Shown here piece by piece: positions 1-37,668 of a stretch of DNA of 64,000 nt (the stretch's first letter is position 1; every line of letters starts with the position of its first letter). Position numbers and translations under genes: made by a program. The notes below the pieces were generated by a model, which ran no database searches, was not told the origin of the DNA, and was given only the letters and a program-made list of their open reading frames with translations. This DNA comes from Osedax fenrisi. Taxonomy: Eukaryota > Annelida > Polychaeta > Sabellida > Siboglinidae. The stretch lies in NCBI GenBank assembly GCA_964019155.1, contig OZ025240.1, forward strand, positions 40,274,715 to 40,338,714. The letters run 5' to 3'.

Positions 1-481
1 CATATATTATTGTATAACTATCACATGCGTCGATATTGTATATCAACGTGATACCAGCACGTACACCTAGTGCCTGGTATCACGCACGCACATTCTCACC
101 GTCTCGCATGACCGCCCACATGCAGATGGCTGCCTATATATAGCGGACCGCCGCTACGTATAGGCAGTACTCGAATCACCTAATAAACGTATTCATCAGC
201 CTTGTCGCTTAATAACATAACAAAAATAACAATATATTTTTAATACCTGTAATAGTTAATTTAATACTATAAAATATGTTAATGTCAATATAACACTAAT
301 AATAGTAAAGTTTAATATTGTTTAAATATATTTATATATTCTTTAATAACTAATTAATAATATGCTGTTAACTAATAATTTATTAATAATTGTCATATTT
401 ATAATTATCATAATTAAATGTAATTTATATTTATATTATTAACATATATTCATTAATTATTCGGTAATCATATCTGCACAG

Positions 482-1569
482 ATGCGAGAACTGCGTGTCT
501 TTGCTGTTCATACGGGGTAGTGGACTGTGTCCGGAGTGTAATATCACGCTGAGACGCGTCGATTTCAAATATCAACGATTCGACGATCCCGCTGTCGAAA
601 AGGAAATCGATATTCGTAAAAAAGTTCTCTCAGAGTTTGTATTCATCGAGATATCGAAATAAACTCACTAAGTAAATGTACATGGTTTAAATTAAATTTA
701 TAAAGTTTCTATTAAATATTTTATATATTTATGATATTTATCTATAGAAAATTTTTAATTTTATATTGTATATATTAATGAATACCTGAATGTGTATATA
801 CTTTGTATAGTACTATTAACAAAATGAGATTATAACATATCATTAAACTATAGAAAATATATGATCGGTAGATGTAGATATATTGATAATATCGTCTGTT
901 ATGAATCAGTGTTGTCAAAGTTCAACAGTAGTAATTGCCAATTTATATTATATATATATTTTGTGCAATTAAATATAATATCATACGCATAAGCCTAATA
1001 AAAATATGTTGAATATACATACATATAATACACCCACGCACATTACATATGCAGATTTAACATGAGAGAAGAAGATTTTGAAACCCTAGCATCATACAAC
1101 GATTACTTAGAACAAATAGAAGTTATCAGTAAGTACAACTAGTACTAGCATGGTGTGTCGTTAGTATTAATCATTGACCTCCGATAATAGTATTCAACCT
1201 CTATAATGGTATCGATGTCGATATCGTAAAGAAATACATGGAAAAGAATAAAAAAGATAATCATGATGTCATTAAGCAGAACAGAATTAAACTGGTTATT
1301 AATTTGATATATATGTATATATATGTAATAATGAGTGGTTGAAATAGCTGTTGGCCAACAAATAAAATAACTGATAACAAATTTATATTACACATATAAA
1401 AACAACTACATTAAAAATATAAAAGACGTAAGTCTGCTACATATATATATTTATTGTAATATGTAAATAATGTTACTAAACAAAGGTTATATTGAGTATT
1501 TACAATTGATTAATATTATATTTTATAAACGATCATGATTCATTATACTGCGTATTATGTTTATTAATT

Positions 1570-1607
<38 letters not shown>

Positions 1608-2581
1608 CCGAAAATATATGACATATCTGTATTTTAATTAAAATTAATAATAACTGTCAAATGAATAATAAAATTTAGCTAATAAATTTAAAATATAGTT
1701 AATAACTTTTAAACACATTAAACCATTTTCTCATTCATATATTTAGAGACTGCGTATTATATAGAAAGTTCTGAAAAGATATCCGATAGTATACTCGAAT
1801 AGATGACATCTAGTTATATATGTTCTCATTCATCATACTTATAGTACTGCTCCCTGGTGTGAACTTATAACAATCTGATATCGGGCAACGCAGTATTCTA
1901 CATTAATTTCAACAATCTACTTATTTAAACGTTAAGCGATTCAATTTAACTGTGAGAAGAATTGAAGTCATATTTTATATGACTCATGAGTGTTATACAT
2001 TGTATAGCTTTGGTTTAGATAATAATAAAAAACAAACAATTAGTAAGTATAATAAAGCAATTTAATGTGTTAAGTTGTTAAAGTCACTGTAGCGCTTTAT
2101 GGCTACAAACCTTATGAAGTACTACTTATATTGATGAACACCACTATTATATTGAAACTATAGCATGTGATATTCAATTATCGAATAGATAATCATATAT
2201 GGTATTTATTGTATGCATTATAATATTATTTATTAAATATAAACAACTGTACTCAATTATTTGAATTTTAGAATAATGTTAGTTAAATTTAGTTTATACT
2301 TCACAAATATTACCAATAAATAACATAACTAAATTATATTTTGTCTTTGTTTAATTTCTGAATTTCATTATCTCCATTATTTTTAATTTTCTAAATTTAA
2401 ATTACATGTAATGTAACTAAAGATATCTCGTCGCGTAGAGTAAAGAAAATCAATACCTCGAGGATATTATCGAGAGCGAGAAGAAAGCAGATAAAATGCG
2501 TAAAGAGCAGACCCTAGCCAATCAGATCAACACAGACACGGAGAAAAGTAAGATGAAGAACAGTCTTATAGACGATCTGGT

Positions 2582-2667
<86 letters not shown>

Positions 2668-3359
2668 TTGGTTGTGGTTGTGGCAATTCTAATGTGATGC
2701 ATTCTTACTTAGTTTAATATATAGTAGAACATACCATAACATGTATTTCTGTGTATTTAGCGTTAACTTATTAACCAATCATAACGCAGGCTTTCTCAAA
2801 TATGTCAGCCAAGGCAATTCTAGACAAACACCAGCAGATGAAGGAAGAAAAACAACAAGAACAGATCAACATTACCATAGAGAAGGAACGCCTCGATAAA
2901 TTCACTTCCGGCGTCTCATTGGTTAATACAGCTACACACTACGACTCACAAAGACTCACTGTAACTCATTATGACTCACAACGACTCACAGACTTTCAGC
3001 CCTTTTATCTTATAACGAGAATATTATCTATATTTCTACACACGAATATAAATATCTGCGTTTCGGCAATATTGTTAACCTCATCTCGAATACTATTGTA
3101 ATAATGGTTCTGGCGTTACTAATGTGTAGTTCTGTAATTCATAAATTAAACTTATAGAATAACATGATATAATGATGCCATATTATCATAGTATATATAT
3201 ATATATATATATATACATAAAGTGAACTCCCACTTACTCAGACTCGAAGGGACCGACAAAAGTCAATTTGAGTTTATGAGATATAGAATTATTCTTACGT
3301 GTATTTACATATGTTATAATGCAAACTATTTGTAAAAAGTATGAGTTAGCTTGATTAGG

Positions 3360-3393
<34 letters not shown>

Positions 3394-6300
3394 TATATAT
3401 AATATCAAGCCGTATATATTACAATATATGATGCATAAATAGATAACAATAACGCCACCGTACAACAGGGAACTAAAGCCGTCATCGCTAGTACCAGTGA
3501 AACAGAGATCACCTACGAGGTGTACATACACGAGATGACTAACGTAGACAGCATGGGACCGTGTACACCGACAATAGAACAGATCATGGCTAACGGGTTT
3601 GTATTCGTCGATACTACTATCTTTATTATCAACTTTTTAGGTGTTACTCTTCAATTAAATCATTTATTTGAAATAATAATTACTTTATCGATTTTCTTAA
3701 CTTCTTATGACTTCTTATGGCATACTTCATTTAGTATAAATTTAATGTTTTTTATTAACGTATGAAAAATAATAATGTATATTTTGAGGATAATATAATA
3801 AGAAATATAATAAAATATATATAATCCTTATAATACTAAATCTTGTAGTATTACCTATTTATATATAAATTATTTTGGTTTAATGTTATTTTATTTACTC
3901 AATATTTCTCGAATACATCTAATATATACTAGCGTATACTAATAGTAAAATAAAGTCATCTAGAATGTATTTTTATTTTTAAAACTCCATTCCTTAAGCA
4001 GGCGTTATGTGTAAACAGTATATTACTCGCACTCGTTATTGTGTTCCATTTGTTTGTATTATATATTTCCCTAGTTTTGTATCTTATATATCATTATGTG
4101 AAATATTTCCGTTTAATATTTAGTAATTCGATTAATATAAAGTTTTTAAAAGCTCTCTCGAAAAATAATGATGTTATATTGATTAAAATATGTTATATTT
4201 GTAAATACTTGTAATTTCTAACGTTGCATTCTAACGTTACATTAGGTTACAACAGTTTTATAATGAAGGGATTATTATAATAATATAATATATAGTTTAT
4301 TAGGTACACAAAAAAATAAATAAACAAAAATATGGAAGAAAAAATAGATATGAATTGATACCCAAATCCACATGGTACACAAATTAACATTGGGTTTACA
4401 TTTAACAACAAAACTCCTTGGTTTATGCACGCCGAACAACTTTATACGTTATGATAATGTTGTTTGTGAATCATTTATTAATAAGTCACAAATGTATATA
4501 ATAATAATACTAATATTTATTTATTGAATCACATATAATAATAGTGGATACAAATGGACCCCTCAAGAAGTCATAGACTTGTACATGTTATAAATAACTG
4601 TGGGGCCCAGGACAATACGATATAAATAGCAACATTTTGTTCTTGTGTTTTGATTCATGTTTATTAAGTTCTTGATAAACACAAGAGAAAAAGCAAGATC
4701 TGCCTGGAGTCGAACCCGGCACTTCTCGATAGCCAGCAAGAAACTGTTCCACTGAGCCATGACCCCAGGCAATACGATATAACTAGATATCATTGGTTGA
4801 GGAAAGAACGAAATTATTTTCGTTCAATATAAAATGTCGAAAATGTTTCCTTTATTTTCTTGAAAATTAACAGATAAATTTGTTGTATATTTATATCTAA
4901 CTATAGTTAGATATATAGTTAGTATATATACTACGTACAAATAAATAATCATTTTCCATGTTTGGAAATTCATAAGTTGTGAAAAAATGCATCTATTTGA
5001 TTATATATATTATTTAGTATTATATAGTTATTATGCATTAGCAATCGCAATGCTAATTTAGCATATTTTTAGAATTCCACATGTTATTAATAAACTCAAA
5101 CATCCCCTAGATATTTGGAACACGTCGAGGCAGCCTCTGATGTGGATACCTCGGGAGGTTTCCATCACTTCATGCACTGCCATCGTTCTATTCAGGTTAC
5201 TGCTGTTATGTAATAGTAGCGTTGTGATGTAATAGTCTAACAATGATGTCATAATAACTATGATGTCATAATATATCTATGATGTAATCTAATTTCAGAA
5301 TTTATATTTAAATCATTGTTTTGAATTTAAAAAAATTAATGATAAATATCATATTCATATTTAATTAATTATTACTGTTATTTTATAAAGTGAGTAATGA
5401 ATATGCTAACATTGTGAGTTGTATATTATTTATTATTTTTTAATACATCTATATTATTTATTTATTATATTTTTTGTATTAATTTTTATTTTTAACTAAA
5501 AATATTTTAATTATTAGCATTACATTTTAAAAACAGCTCTAGTATAATTGTATGTAATGTATATAATATATTTATAATAATATATAATTTGTATAGCATA
5601 TTTATATATATATATATATTTATATTATTAATTAAAAGTGATATTATGTATTATAATAATGTAATTTTAATGTGTTATACAATATTTGAACAAATGTATA
5701 CTGCATATTCTCTATGTGCATATATTCAATATTATGGTTATGATGTTCGTTTATGTTTTATAAAGTTGAGACTATTAATGAGTTTTACATAGTTATAAAT
5801 ATATGACTTAGTTGCGTAGGACTTGGCGTCCCCTTGCAGCACACACGAACACTGGCTTTTGTAGGCCTCTCGGTCTGCTGCCCTTCTTTCCAAGGTCAGA
5901 AGTGGAACGCCACTATTCTCTCTGATGCCATCCGCCCATCTCTTTAATGGACGTCCTCTTGGTCTTGGATTTGTGAAGTTCAACTTGTAGCTAGCTAGCA
6001 TTAATATCTCGGCTTCTTGCTACATGACCGAACCAACGAAGTTGTCTTTTCACAATTACCTCTTCTATAGTTTCAACTACGTTCAGTGATTTCGAATCGC
6101 TATATTACTGAGTCTGTCACTCCTCGCAGGATATCTCTTAAACACTTCATTTCGAAATCCAGCAGGGAATTTATCTCTTTTGCCTCATTGTCCATGTCTC
6201 TGACCCGTATATAGCTATTGGGAGAATTAGAGCTTTGTAGAATCTAATCTTGAGTTTTTTAGATACACCTCTGGAAGTCCATATTGTCTCTATCAGTCTG

Positions 6301-8462
6301 CCATAAGTCTGTGACGCCATCGAGATTCTTTGCAGAACATCATCTGGACAGTTGGGGACGATACTGCCCAAAAACTTGAACTGGTTAACTTTGGGGATAA
6401 TATTAATGCCGATTTTGATGTCCTTTTTTTCAGTTGTATATTTAAGTGGATTGAACTTTAGGCCCAATATATGACGAGCGTTTGCTATTTATGCTAAAGA
6501 TTTGCAATTTTTCAAAAACAGCTGATACTAAAGTTGTATCATCTGCGTACCTGATATCAATACTTGACATTTCATTATCCAGTCGGAGATTTCTATCTAA
6601 GCATGTGAGGCCCTTCATTACATGTTCTAGGAACACATTGAATAGGCTCGGTGATTAGATGCATTCTTGTCTCACGCCCATTTTAACAGTGAACCATTCT
6701 GTTAGTTGCCCGCTCCCAATTATTGTACAGTTTGTATTGTTATATAGGTTTATTATTATCGCAACATATTTCTGAGGGATGTCTATCTGGATCATCATTT
6801 TCCAAAGTGCCTCTCTCCAAATTATATCAAATTCGGCCTTAAAGTCATTAAAGTGAATATGTAGCGGAACTTGATGTTCACTTTCCTTCTCTATTATCTG
6901 CCTTATGATGAATATTGCATATATTGTTATATATATAGATATATATCTCTGCCTGGCCTGAAGCCGACTTTCGAATCACTCATTGATTCTTCAATTACAT
7001 GTGGAATCTACAAATCAGGATTTTAAAGAATACTTTCCCTGGTATTGATAATAATGCATTAGCTCTATAGTTTTCTGCGTTTAATGTATCGCCTTTCTTA
7101 TGAATTGGGGTTATAATCATTTTAGACCAGTCTTCTGGTGATTTCTCCGTCTTCATTATGTTATTGAACAAGATTGTCAGTATTGTAATCATTATATCAC
7201 CCCCGGCTTTAATTAATTCGGATGTTATTCCATCAATTCCTGGTGCCTTTCTGTTAGATAACTTTTTATGGAATTTTCCACTTCTTGTTCGGTTATTGGC
7301 GGAATATGCTTTGTTACGTTTTCTGCCTCTGGCTCAAATTCTCTCAAAACATCTTCATCATGTGGAAACTGTGTGTTGAGGTGTTTCTCAGAGTGTGATT
7401 TCCAGATATTTAAAATATCTTGTTTCTTCATCATTAGCTTCCCTTGAGAGTTTTTCATAGAAAATACATGTTTGTACCTCTTTCCTTCTAATTCTCTGAT
7501 TTGTTTAAATAATTTGTGGCTATTGTTATTCTTGAAGTTTTCTTCCATTTCTAATATTTTTTCTGCTAGATTATCACTCTTGTTTTTTGACAGCTATTTT
7601 ACTCTCTTGTTAAATGTTCTGTAATTATTTATGTGCTTAACGTTATTTGGATTATTTGATAGAAGCAATTTGGCTTTTCTACGTCTAGCACATAGCTCTT
7701 TTACTTCGTTTAATATTCCGGGAACTTCATTAAATTATTTATATCCAATTTCTTATTCAGCAGTAGTATGTACAATATTTTTTAATTTATTATAAAGATC
7801 GTCTGGCAGCATCATAAATCATCGCAGTGTCATCATCGTTATCATCTAATAGGATAGCTAACCGTTCTTTAATTATTGCTGCAAATTTCATTGATATCTA
7901 TCCATTTTCTCATTATCGTAACGAGGTCTATTTTTAGTTTAAACTTTATATATATATATATCATAATAATATAATTATTTTATTGTAAAGATATATTTAT
8001 AAAATATTGGGTTATTTGTCAAACAATATGTATAATTTCTTAACAGTATGGCATCGAATGTTATTTTATGTCAGATAATTCTGATTTTTTTAATATGAAA
8101 AAGAATCGCATGATTAACCAAATGATTACACTATTACATATCATAGATAATGATTATATGTCAAATGTGAACATGATCACTAGCTATCGGCATTCTACTG
8201 TATTATTAATAATTTCTAATCAATATTATAGTTCATACATACATTAACATAATCTGTATTTATCGAATATTATCTATTTTGAATATTTCACGCATTATTA
8301 ATTCGCATTATTTATATTATTAGACGCTAATAATATAGCGGTATATTTGATGACATAGATATTATACATGACATCGCTTACCTTAACGCAAGACACACAC
8401 GTTCACAGGAGGCATTCGGATCACTGTTTCAACCCGTAGATAATGATCTCTTGGTAGTGTAG
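482..8462 (+). CDS. MNAT1: MAT1 (CDK-activating kinase assembly factor), 5' partial, 8 exons visible
   Basis: MAT1 bridges CDK7 and cyclin H in the CDK-activating kinase and anchors it to TFIIH in the nucleus. Exons: 482-634, 1055-1128, 1191-1294, 2439-2579, 2790-2921, 3469-3596, 5111-5195, 8409-8462; they join in phase to 289 codons plus TAG. The first visible exon holds the second half of the RING finger (CENC, then CPEC in LCPECNITLRR) and ends IRKKVLSE; the next reads FNMREEDFETL, like human REEDF. Then come the coiled coil (KQNRIKL, DIIESEKK), EHVEAAS and GGFHHF...CHRSIQ, matching human HVRAAS and GGYTSSLACHR, and EAFGSLFQP, matching DAFSGLFWQP. The exon with the first RING cysteines and the start codon lies left of the window. 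The C-terminus is about eight residues longer than in human. Six of seven donors are GTT-type. The sixth intron holds a SINE, the last a LINE relic. Identity is secure; exon edges are inferred. Confidence 0.93.
2583..2667 (+). repeat. (AGT)n microsatellite starting inside a 5' splice site
   Basis: About 28 uninterrupted AGT triplets. The repeat starts at intron position +4 of the MNAT1 exon ending at 2579, so the donor reads GTTAGT and runs straight into the array. In the exon frame it would read as polyserine, but homology shows the exon ends before it. Confidence 0.95.
4626..4763 (-). mobile_element. 138-bp tRNA-derived SINE with target-site duplication
   Basis: Read on the minus strand, the element starts at 4763 with a tRNA-like head: an A-box-like TGGCTCAGTGG about 8 bases in and a B-box GGTTCGACTCC about 45 bases later. 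It is flanked by a 19-20 bp direct repeat (4606-4625 and 4764-4782, core CAATACGATATAA), as expected for LINE-driven insertion. The anticodon arm does not fold properly, so this is not a functional tRNA gene. It lies in the sixth visible MNAT1 intron. Confidence 0.75.
5738..7900 (-). mobile_element. Decayed non-LTR retrotransposon (reverse transcriptase relic)
   Basis: Fragments of one non-LTR retrotransposon ORF, broken by stops and frameshifts, lie in order on the minus strand within the last MNAT1 intron. About 7548-7225 is the linker before the reverse transcriptase (IRELEGK, ITEQEVENSIKS). 7192-6995 has fingers motifs (PIHKKGD, NYRANALLS). 6636-6442 has the catalytic RYADDTTL. 6467-6171 has the thumb (FKFLGSIV, YGSETWTM). 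6001-5820 has the C-terminal motif GRPLKRWADGIRE. That tail is typical of RTE-like and related endonuclease-type LINEs. I see no endonuclease domain, so the copy is 5' truncated as well as decayed. Clade assignment is tentative; inactivity is certain. Confidence 0.85.
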
Positions 8463-8558
8463 AAGAAGAAGAACTCCTTATAAGGAAATGTTACTTCGTC
8501 GTGGTGGTGGTTTCGATGGCACTTGTTATGTGATACTAATGTATGCGTTTTGGTTACA

Positions 8559-8564
8559 AATAAA
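8559..8564 (+). promoter_or_regulatory. AATAAA polyadenylation signal for MNAT1
   Basis: A canonical AATAAA lies 97 bp after the inferred MNAT1 stop codon (8460-8462), at a normal distance for a short 3' UTR. No other gene on this strand could use it. Confidence 0.5.
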
Positions 8565-8698
8565 ACTTTTATATTTTATATTTTTATATTTAACTTTTAT
8601 GTTTTACCGTAACTTAGTGATATTATACCACTGGTATATATTATCTAACGTACACATTATTTATTATTAGATTATATATTAGCTGTCAGTCCATAGAG

Positions 8699-8928
8699 CA
8701 ATGGTTCCCAACCTACGGGTCATGACCCACATTTGGGTCATAGGGTTATTTTGTTGGGTCATGAGATACTTTCTAAAAATATTAATATATATAGGTTATC
8801 GTTTATATTATTCGTTTATGACTAAAGTTTAATAATATAAAAATTAAATTTATCATCGGGTCGCGGTATATTTTTTAATTAAAGATTATCAAAAAAGAGT
8901 CACGGTCAAAAAAGGTTGGGAACCACTG
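8699..8928. mobile_element. 230-bp hAT-like MITE
   Basis: Terminal inverted repeats CAATGGTTCCCAACC at the left and GGTTGGGAACCACTG at the right resemble hAT-superfamily ends (CAGTGGTTCCCAACC). The inner sequence has GGGTCATGACCC and GGGTCGCGG words and no ORF. An 8-bp target duplication is not clean (flanks CCATAGAG and GTCTATAA), so it is probably an old copy. Confidence 0.7.
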
Positions 8929-10627
8929 GTCTATAATTATATATAATAATAGTTGCATTTCAATATGACATGTTAATTAGTTATATGTGTTTATAGGTAT
9001 ATCTATGTATATGTATATATATTGTATGTTTGTGGGTGTATAAGTGAGGGTGAGATATGATGTATACATCTATTTCGAATAGTATTAACTTAATACTATT
9101 ATATAAGGTATTCGCTCGTTCCACTATATTGTGTCGAATCATATACTATTATTGTATTAACATTGATACTTAGTTGATACTTGAGTTGTTTAAAGAAACA
9201 TACATTATAACTTCAATCTTAACTACAATTTTAATAGTCTGCTATCATGGCCATTATGTGATATAATTTATTGAAATAACTAAACTTTATGTATTAACCA
9301 ATAAGATCGCGATGTTATTAAGTGGATATCCATATATGTAATCTACCTAATTTCTTTTGCTATATAAATTATATATATGTACATTTTCAGAGAGCCCATA
9401 TTCAAAAATTGTTATGTATTGGTAAAATTATAAAATTGGTTAACAAATAATGTTGTCTGCATGGAAAATATATATTTTTTAATTTTTTGGTCTCTAGGAT
9501 TATATAAATGAATATCCTTTTTATATAACAAATAAAATTATATTCAATAAATAGTTGTTTTAGAAGAATTCAATATGTGTGGATAATGCCCCCTATCCCT
9601 ATACATTTCTCTCATTGAGATATCCACTTAAGGTGATTATTTGTTGTTATTAATTCTCCAGTGTAAGTCAGTAAGTGATTTTATTTAATAAAACATTAAT
9701 AATATGAATACATGTATAGTGTACGGTGCGAATTGTACACATATAAATGAAACAAGCGAGTAATATATAATATAGAATATTATAAATCATAAATTATATC
9801 AATCATAAATATTTGTCATTTTTCCATCAATTTTATTTAAATATTATATTAATTATTATTTTATATTTATATTTTATCATATACAAATTTAAATAATTAT
9901 AATTCTTGAAAAAATGTATATAAAACATCTCTAGAAATTGTACACCTTTTTCACAAGAGTTCTATCATAAGAGATATATGTATATAATATTATAATTAAG
10001 TCTAATTGTTTGTTTCGTTCATCTATTTGTTTGATCTAAATAGTAATCTTAATATTAATCTTAATTTGAATCTAATCATTCATTTATTACAAAGTTGTAA
10101 ATAAAATAAACAGTTTGAAACTAATATCTTCATAAAAGTAGTACAAATCAATTTTATACATTCGTTCGACTACAATATTTATATTTCAGTATAACATGTA
10201 TGATAATTATTATATATTTATACTTTTTATATTAATCCATTTTTATTAATTATAATATATCATAATAAATAATTTGATTGTAAAATAGGATTATGTTCTT
10301 GGGAAATATCTCACATATGCTCATATAACATGAACATAAGAATATTCAGAACTTGATAGAATGCCACTACAATAACAATGATGTGTGTAATATTACATAA
10401 TACCAAATCACAAATAATAGATGTTGACCAAGACGTTGTTAATCTGTTAAATCACTTTTCATATAAAAATAAGCAATAATAAAAATATAAATATAAAAAT
10501 AATCGATGTATTAAATTCGTAAATTATTATCATATATTGTATACGCTTTAGAGGTATATTAATATGTAGATGATATAGCGCGTCTTCACAAGGTCATGTC
10601 TTTCCCAACACGATAAGGACACGACAT

Positions 10628-35177
<24,550 letters not shown>

Positions 35178-35188
35178 GTCGACTCTGT

Positions 35189-35240
35189 GGGTGTGAGTAT
35201 GGGTGTGGGTGTGGGTATCGGTGTGGGTGTGGGTATGTGC
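35189..35240. repeat. GTGGGT-type short repeat in the symporter 5' leader
   Basis: Irregular GTGTGG/GTGGGT hexamers immediately upstream of the symporter ATG (35177). On the transcribed minus strand it is a C+A-rich leader with CACCCA units. Confidence 0.8.
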
Positions 35241-35376
35241 GAGTGTGTATACAAATCAACAATAAGTAATGTGTATATATATATATAAATAAAAATAATG
35301 TAATATTATTTAACTTATAAAATGCTTCACATTAATGTGTACATATTAGCTAGTGTTATCGCCAGGCAGTATGAAT

Positions 35377-35496
35377 ACGTGATGTAGCTCGTGACGTAGC
35401 ACGTGATGTAGCACGTGATGTAGCACGTGATGTAGCACGTGATGTAGCACGTGGTGTAGCACGTGATGTAGCGCGTAGTGTAGCTCATGGTGTACC
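35377..35496. promoter_or_regulatory. Ten 12-bp units carrying CACGTG boxes upstream of the symporter gene
   Basis: Unit ACGTGATGTAGC is repeated ten times. Unit junctions create palindromic CACGTG (E-box for bHLH-ZIP factors such as MYC, MAX, USF and MiT/TFE) about seven times; one unit has TGACGT-like sequence. It lies 200-320 bp upstream of the SLC5-like ATG on the minus strand, where a promoter is expected. The sequence is clear; the regulatory role is inferred. Confidence 0.6.
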
Positions 35497-35564
35497 ACGT
35501 GATTCACCGTAGTGAAATATATACGCTGCGTGGTGCAAACATGCATGAAGTTGGAGATTATTGT

Positions 35565-35870
35565 TACACGTGTCCTACATCATATGTCCTATGGCATTTG
35601 GCATATGCCATATGTCATATATCCTATTTTCACATCCTATGGCATATGCCATATGTCATATATCCTATGTCCTATATCATATGGCATATGTCATATATTC
35701 TACATCCTATGTCCTATACCATACATCATATGTCCTATATTCTACATCCTATATCCTATAGGAAATACCTAATGACGTATACGTCATATATCATATGCCA
35801 TATGTCCTATGCCATATGTCTTACTTCGTATGTCATATATGACATATACAACTAGGATATACAACTAGGA
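35565..35870. repeat. CATATG/ATCCTAT-rich degenerate tandem tract
   Basis: About 300 bp made of shuffled short words (CATATGTC, ATATCCTATG, GGCATATGCC), many of them palindromic CATATG. It gives open frames in three registers, which are repeat artefacts. It lies next to the CACGTG array on the side away from the symporter gene. Confidence 0.85.
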
Positions 35871-36115
35871 CATACGTCGTAGGTCTTACGTATATATGTG
35901 TACATTCGACGAAAGTTGACATAATGTATACCATGTCATTACTGCCATACTGTAGGATAGATAATGTGTAATTGTGAATTTAGATTTAAGTAATCACTAT
36001 ATTAGTGTTTTATGTGATAGGAAATGAATAAACACATTTCTAGTTATGCACTCAGAATTCAGTTAAAAATAGATGTTATTAATACACAACCATTTGTTGA
36101 TGATTTTCTTATATC

Positions 36116-36147
<32 letters not shown>

Positions 36148-36196
36148 ACGGTTTTCGCAATATCATTTTAATTAAGTATGACACAAATATATAAAC

Positions 36197-36253
<57 letters not shown>

Positions 36254-36624
36254 CATATATGATAATAAATTAATAATAACTATACTATATTGACATACCT
36301 TTACGAAGTTTCTGTATAGATGTATACAAGTAGTGTGCTACTAGATGCCAGTAACTAGAAGTCAGTTACACGCGTGTAGCTATCTCTATTCAATATCGCT
36401 AATCACTTAGCATTTATACGATTTCACTTTTTATACAATTATTACGAATATGATAATTGATTGACAAGTACGCTGTAATTAAAACGCCCCCTTTAATTCA
36501 AAATATAGGATTTGACATTCGAACAAATTAGTATTTGGATTAATATGTCAGTGTAATACACATGTATTATATCGTAAAGTTTACGACGTAAACCTATGTA
36601 TTATATCGTATATATAATCTATAG

Positions 36625-36663
<39 letters not shown>

Positions 36664-36857
36664 CTCAGAAGGTGTAGTAAACTATTGGGTAGAAAAAAGC
36701 AAAGCTTATCAAGTGCTAGGTTGCTAATTATTTGAGAATGGAAAAACTACTGATAATAATGATAACAAATAATAGGCAATTTATAACATTTTATAAAATT
36801 AAAAAACAACTAAATGCATACATACATATTTGACAAATAATATATAAATAAAATATA

Positions 36858-37033
36858 TTATTAGTGTAACATGCACGGTTATAAACTTCTTAGCATTAAT
36901 TCTAAGAAGTTTAATTAATTAATTACCTATACTAGATTACAGCTCTCCTATAGGAGGCTATACTCTCTATTCACGACTTATACGTCGTACATATACCAAA
37001 TGAATTGTACGTGCTAGTTGTACACACACACAT

Positions 37034-37114
<81 letters not shown>

Positions 37115-37188
37115 TAATTAATTAATTAAACTTCTTAGAATTAATTCTAAGAAGTTTGTAACCGTGAATGTTAAATACACTAATAATA
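36858..37188. mobile_element. Foldback element with about 70-bp inverted arms around a TA core
   Basis: The left arm (ATTATTAGTGTAACA..., AACTTCTTAG..., ending TTAATTAATTAATTAC) is repeated in inverse at 37111-37188. Between the arms lie about 100 bp of unrelated sequence and a (CA)n(TA)n tract. No ORF. Confidence 0.7.
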
Positions 37189-37189
37189 C

Positions 37190-37561
37190 CCTGTTATTTG
37201 TATTGGATACTATAAATAACATGGGGTCGGTATTAAGGTAATTTAATAATTAAGACATATATGAATTAAGATATATTGTGTAATATTTATTAAAATTAAA
37301 TTATTTGTGTAATGTTTATAAAAATGTAATTGATCTACAATATTATGTATACATATATAGTATACATATATATAATTACGTTTTATTTTAATTAATAAAG
37401 ATTTACAATGTTTAAAAAAAATTATTATTCAAATATGTAAAATGTAAAACCATATATGATTCATGTTCAAATAACAATATTAGTATTGAATATTTTGAAG
37501 AAAAAAAATACTTATTCATATTTACCATTAAATTACTAATATTTTATGTATATATATATGT

Positions 37562-37606
<45 letters not shown>

Positions 37607-37665
37607 ACCTCTAATAGTTACTGACATATGAGAGGGTCTGTATTTGGAGGAGGTTGGTATACCAT
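37190..37665 (+). mobile_element. GGGGAAAGTCTCC-family MITE, right-half fragment
   Basis: It matches the right half of the element at 16355-17349, starting GGATACTATAAATAACATGG (GGATATTATAAATCACATGG there) and including the GGGGTCGGTATTA word, the AGTTACTGA...GAGAGGG stretch and GAGGAGGTTGG near the end. The next MITE begins immediately after it. Confidence 0.65.
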
Positions 37666-37668
37666 ATA

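Larger units (their letters stand above)
8463..10627. other. Convergent intergenic region between MNAT1 and the SLC5 gene
   Basis: A+T-rich sequence between the MNAT1 stop and the likely last stop of the minus-strand symporter gene. Apart from the MNAT1 polyadenylation signal and the hAT-like MITE at 8699-8928, I see no exon, RNA gene or long repeat. Confidence 0.6.

Noticed and set aside
4690..4763. A true tRNA gene on the minus strand
   Set aside because: A- and B-boxes are present, but the acceptor and anticodon arms do not pair, and long target duplications mark it as a SINE.
35487..35855. Overlapping 66-122 codon ORFs
   Set aside because: They arise from the stop-poor CATATG/ATCCTAT repeat in several registers at once.
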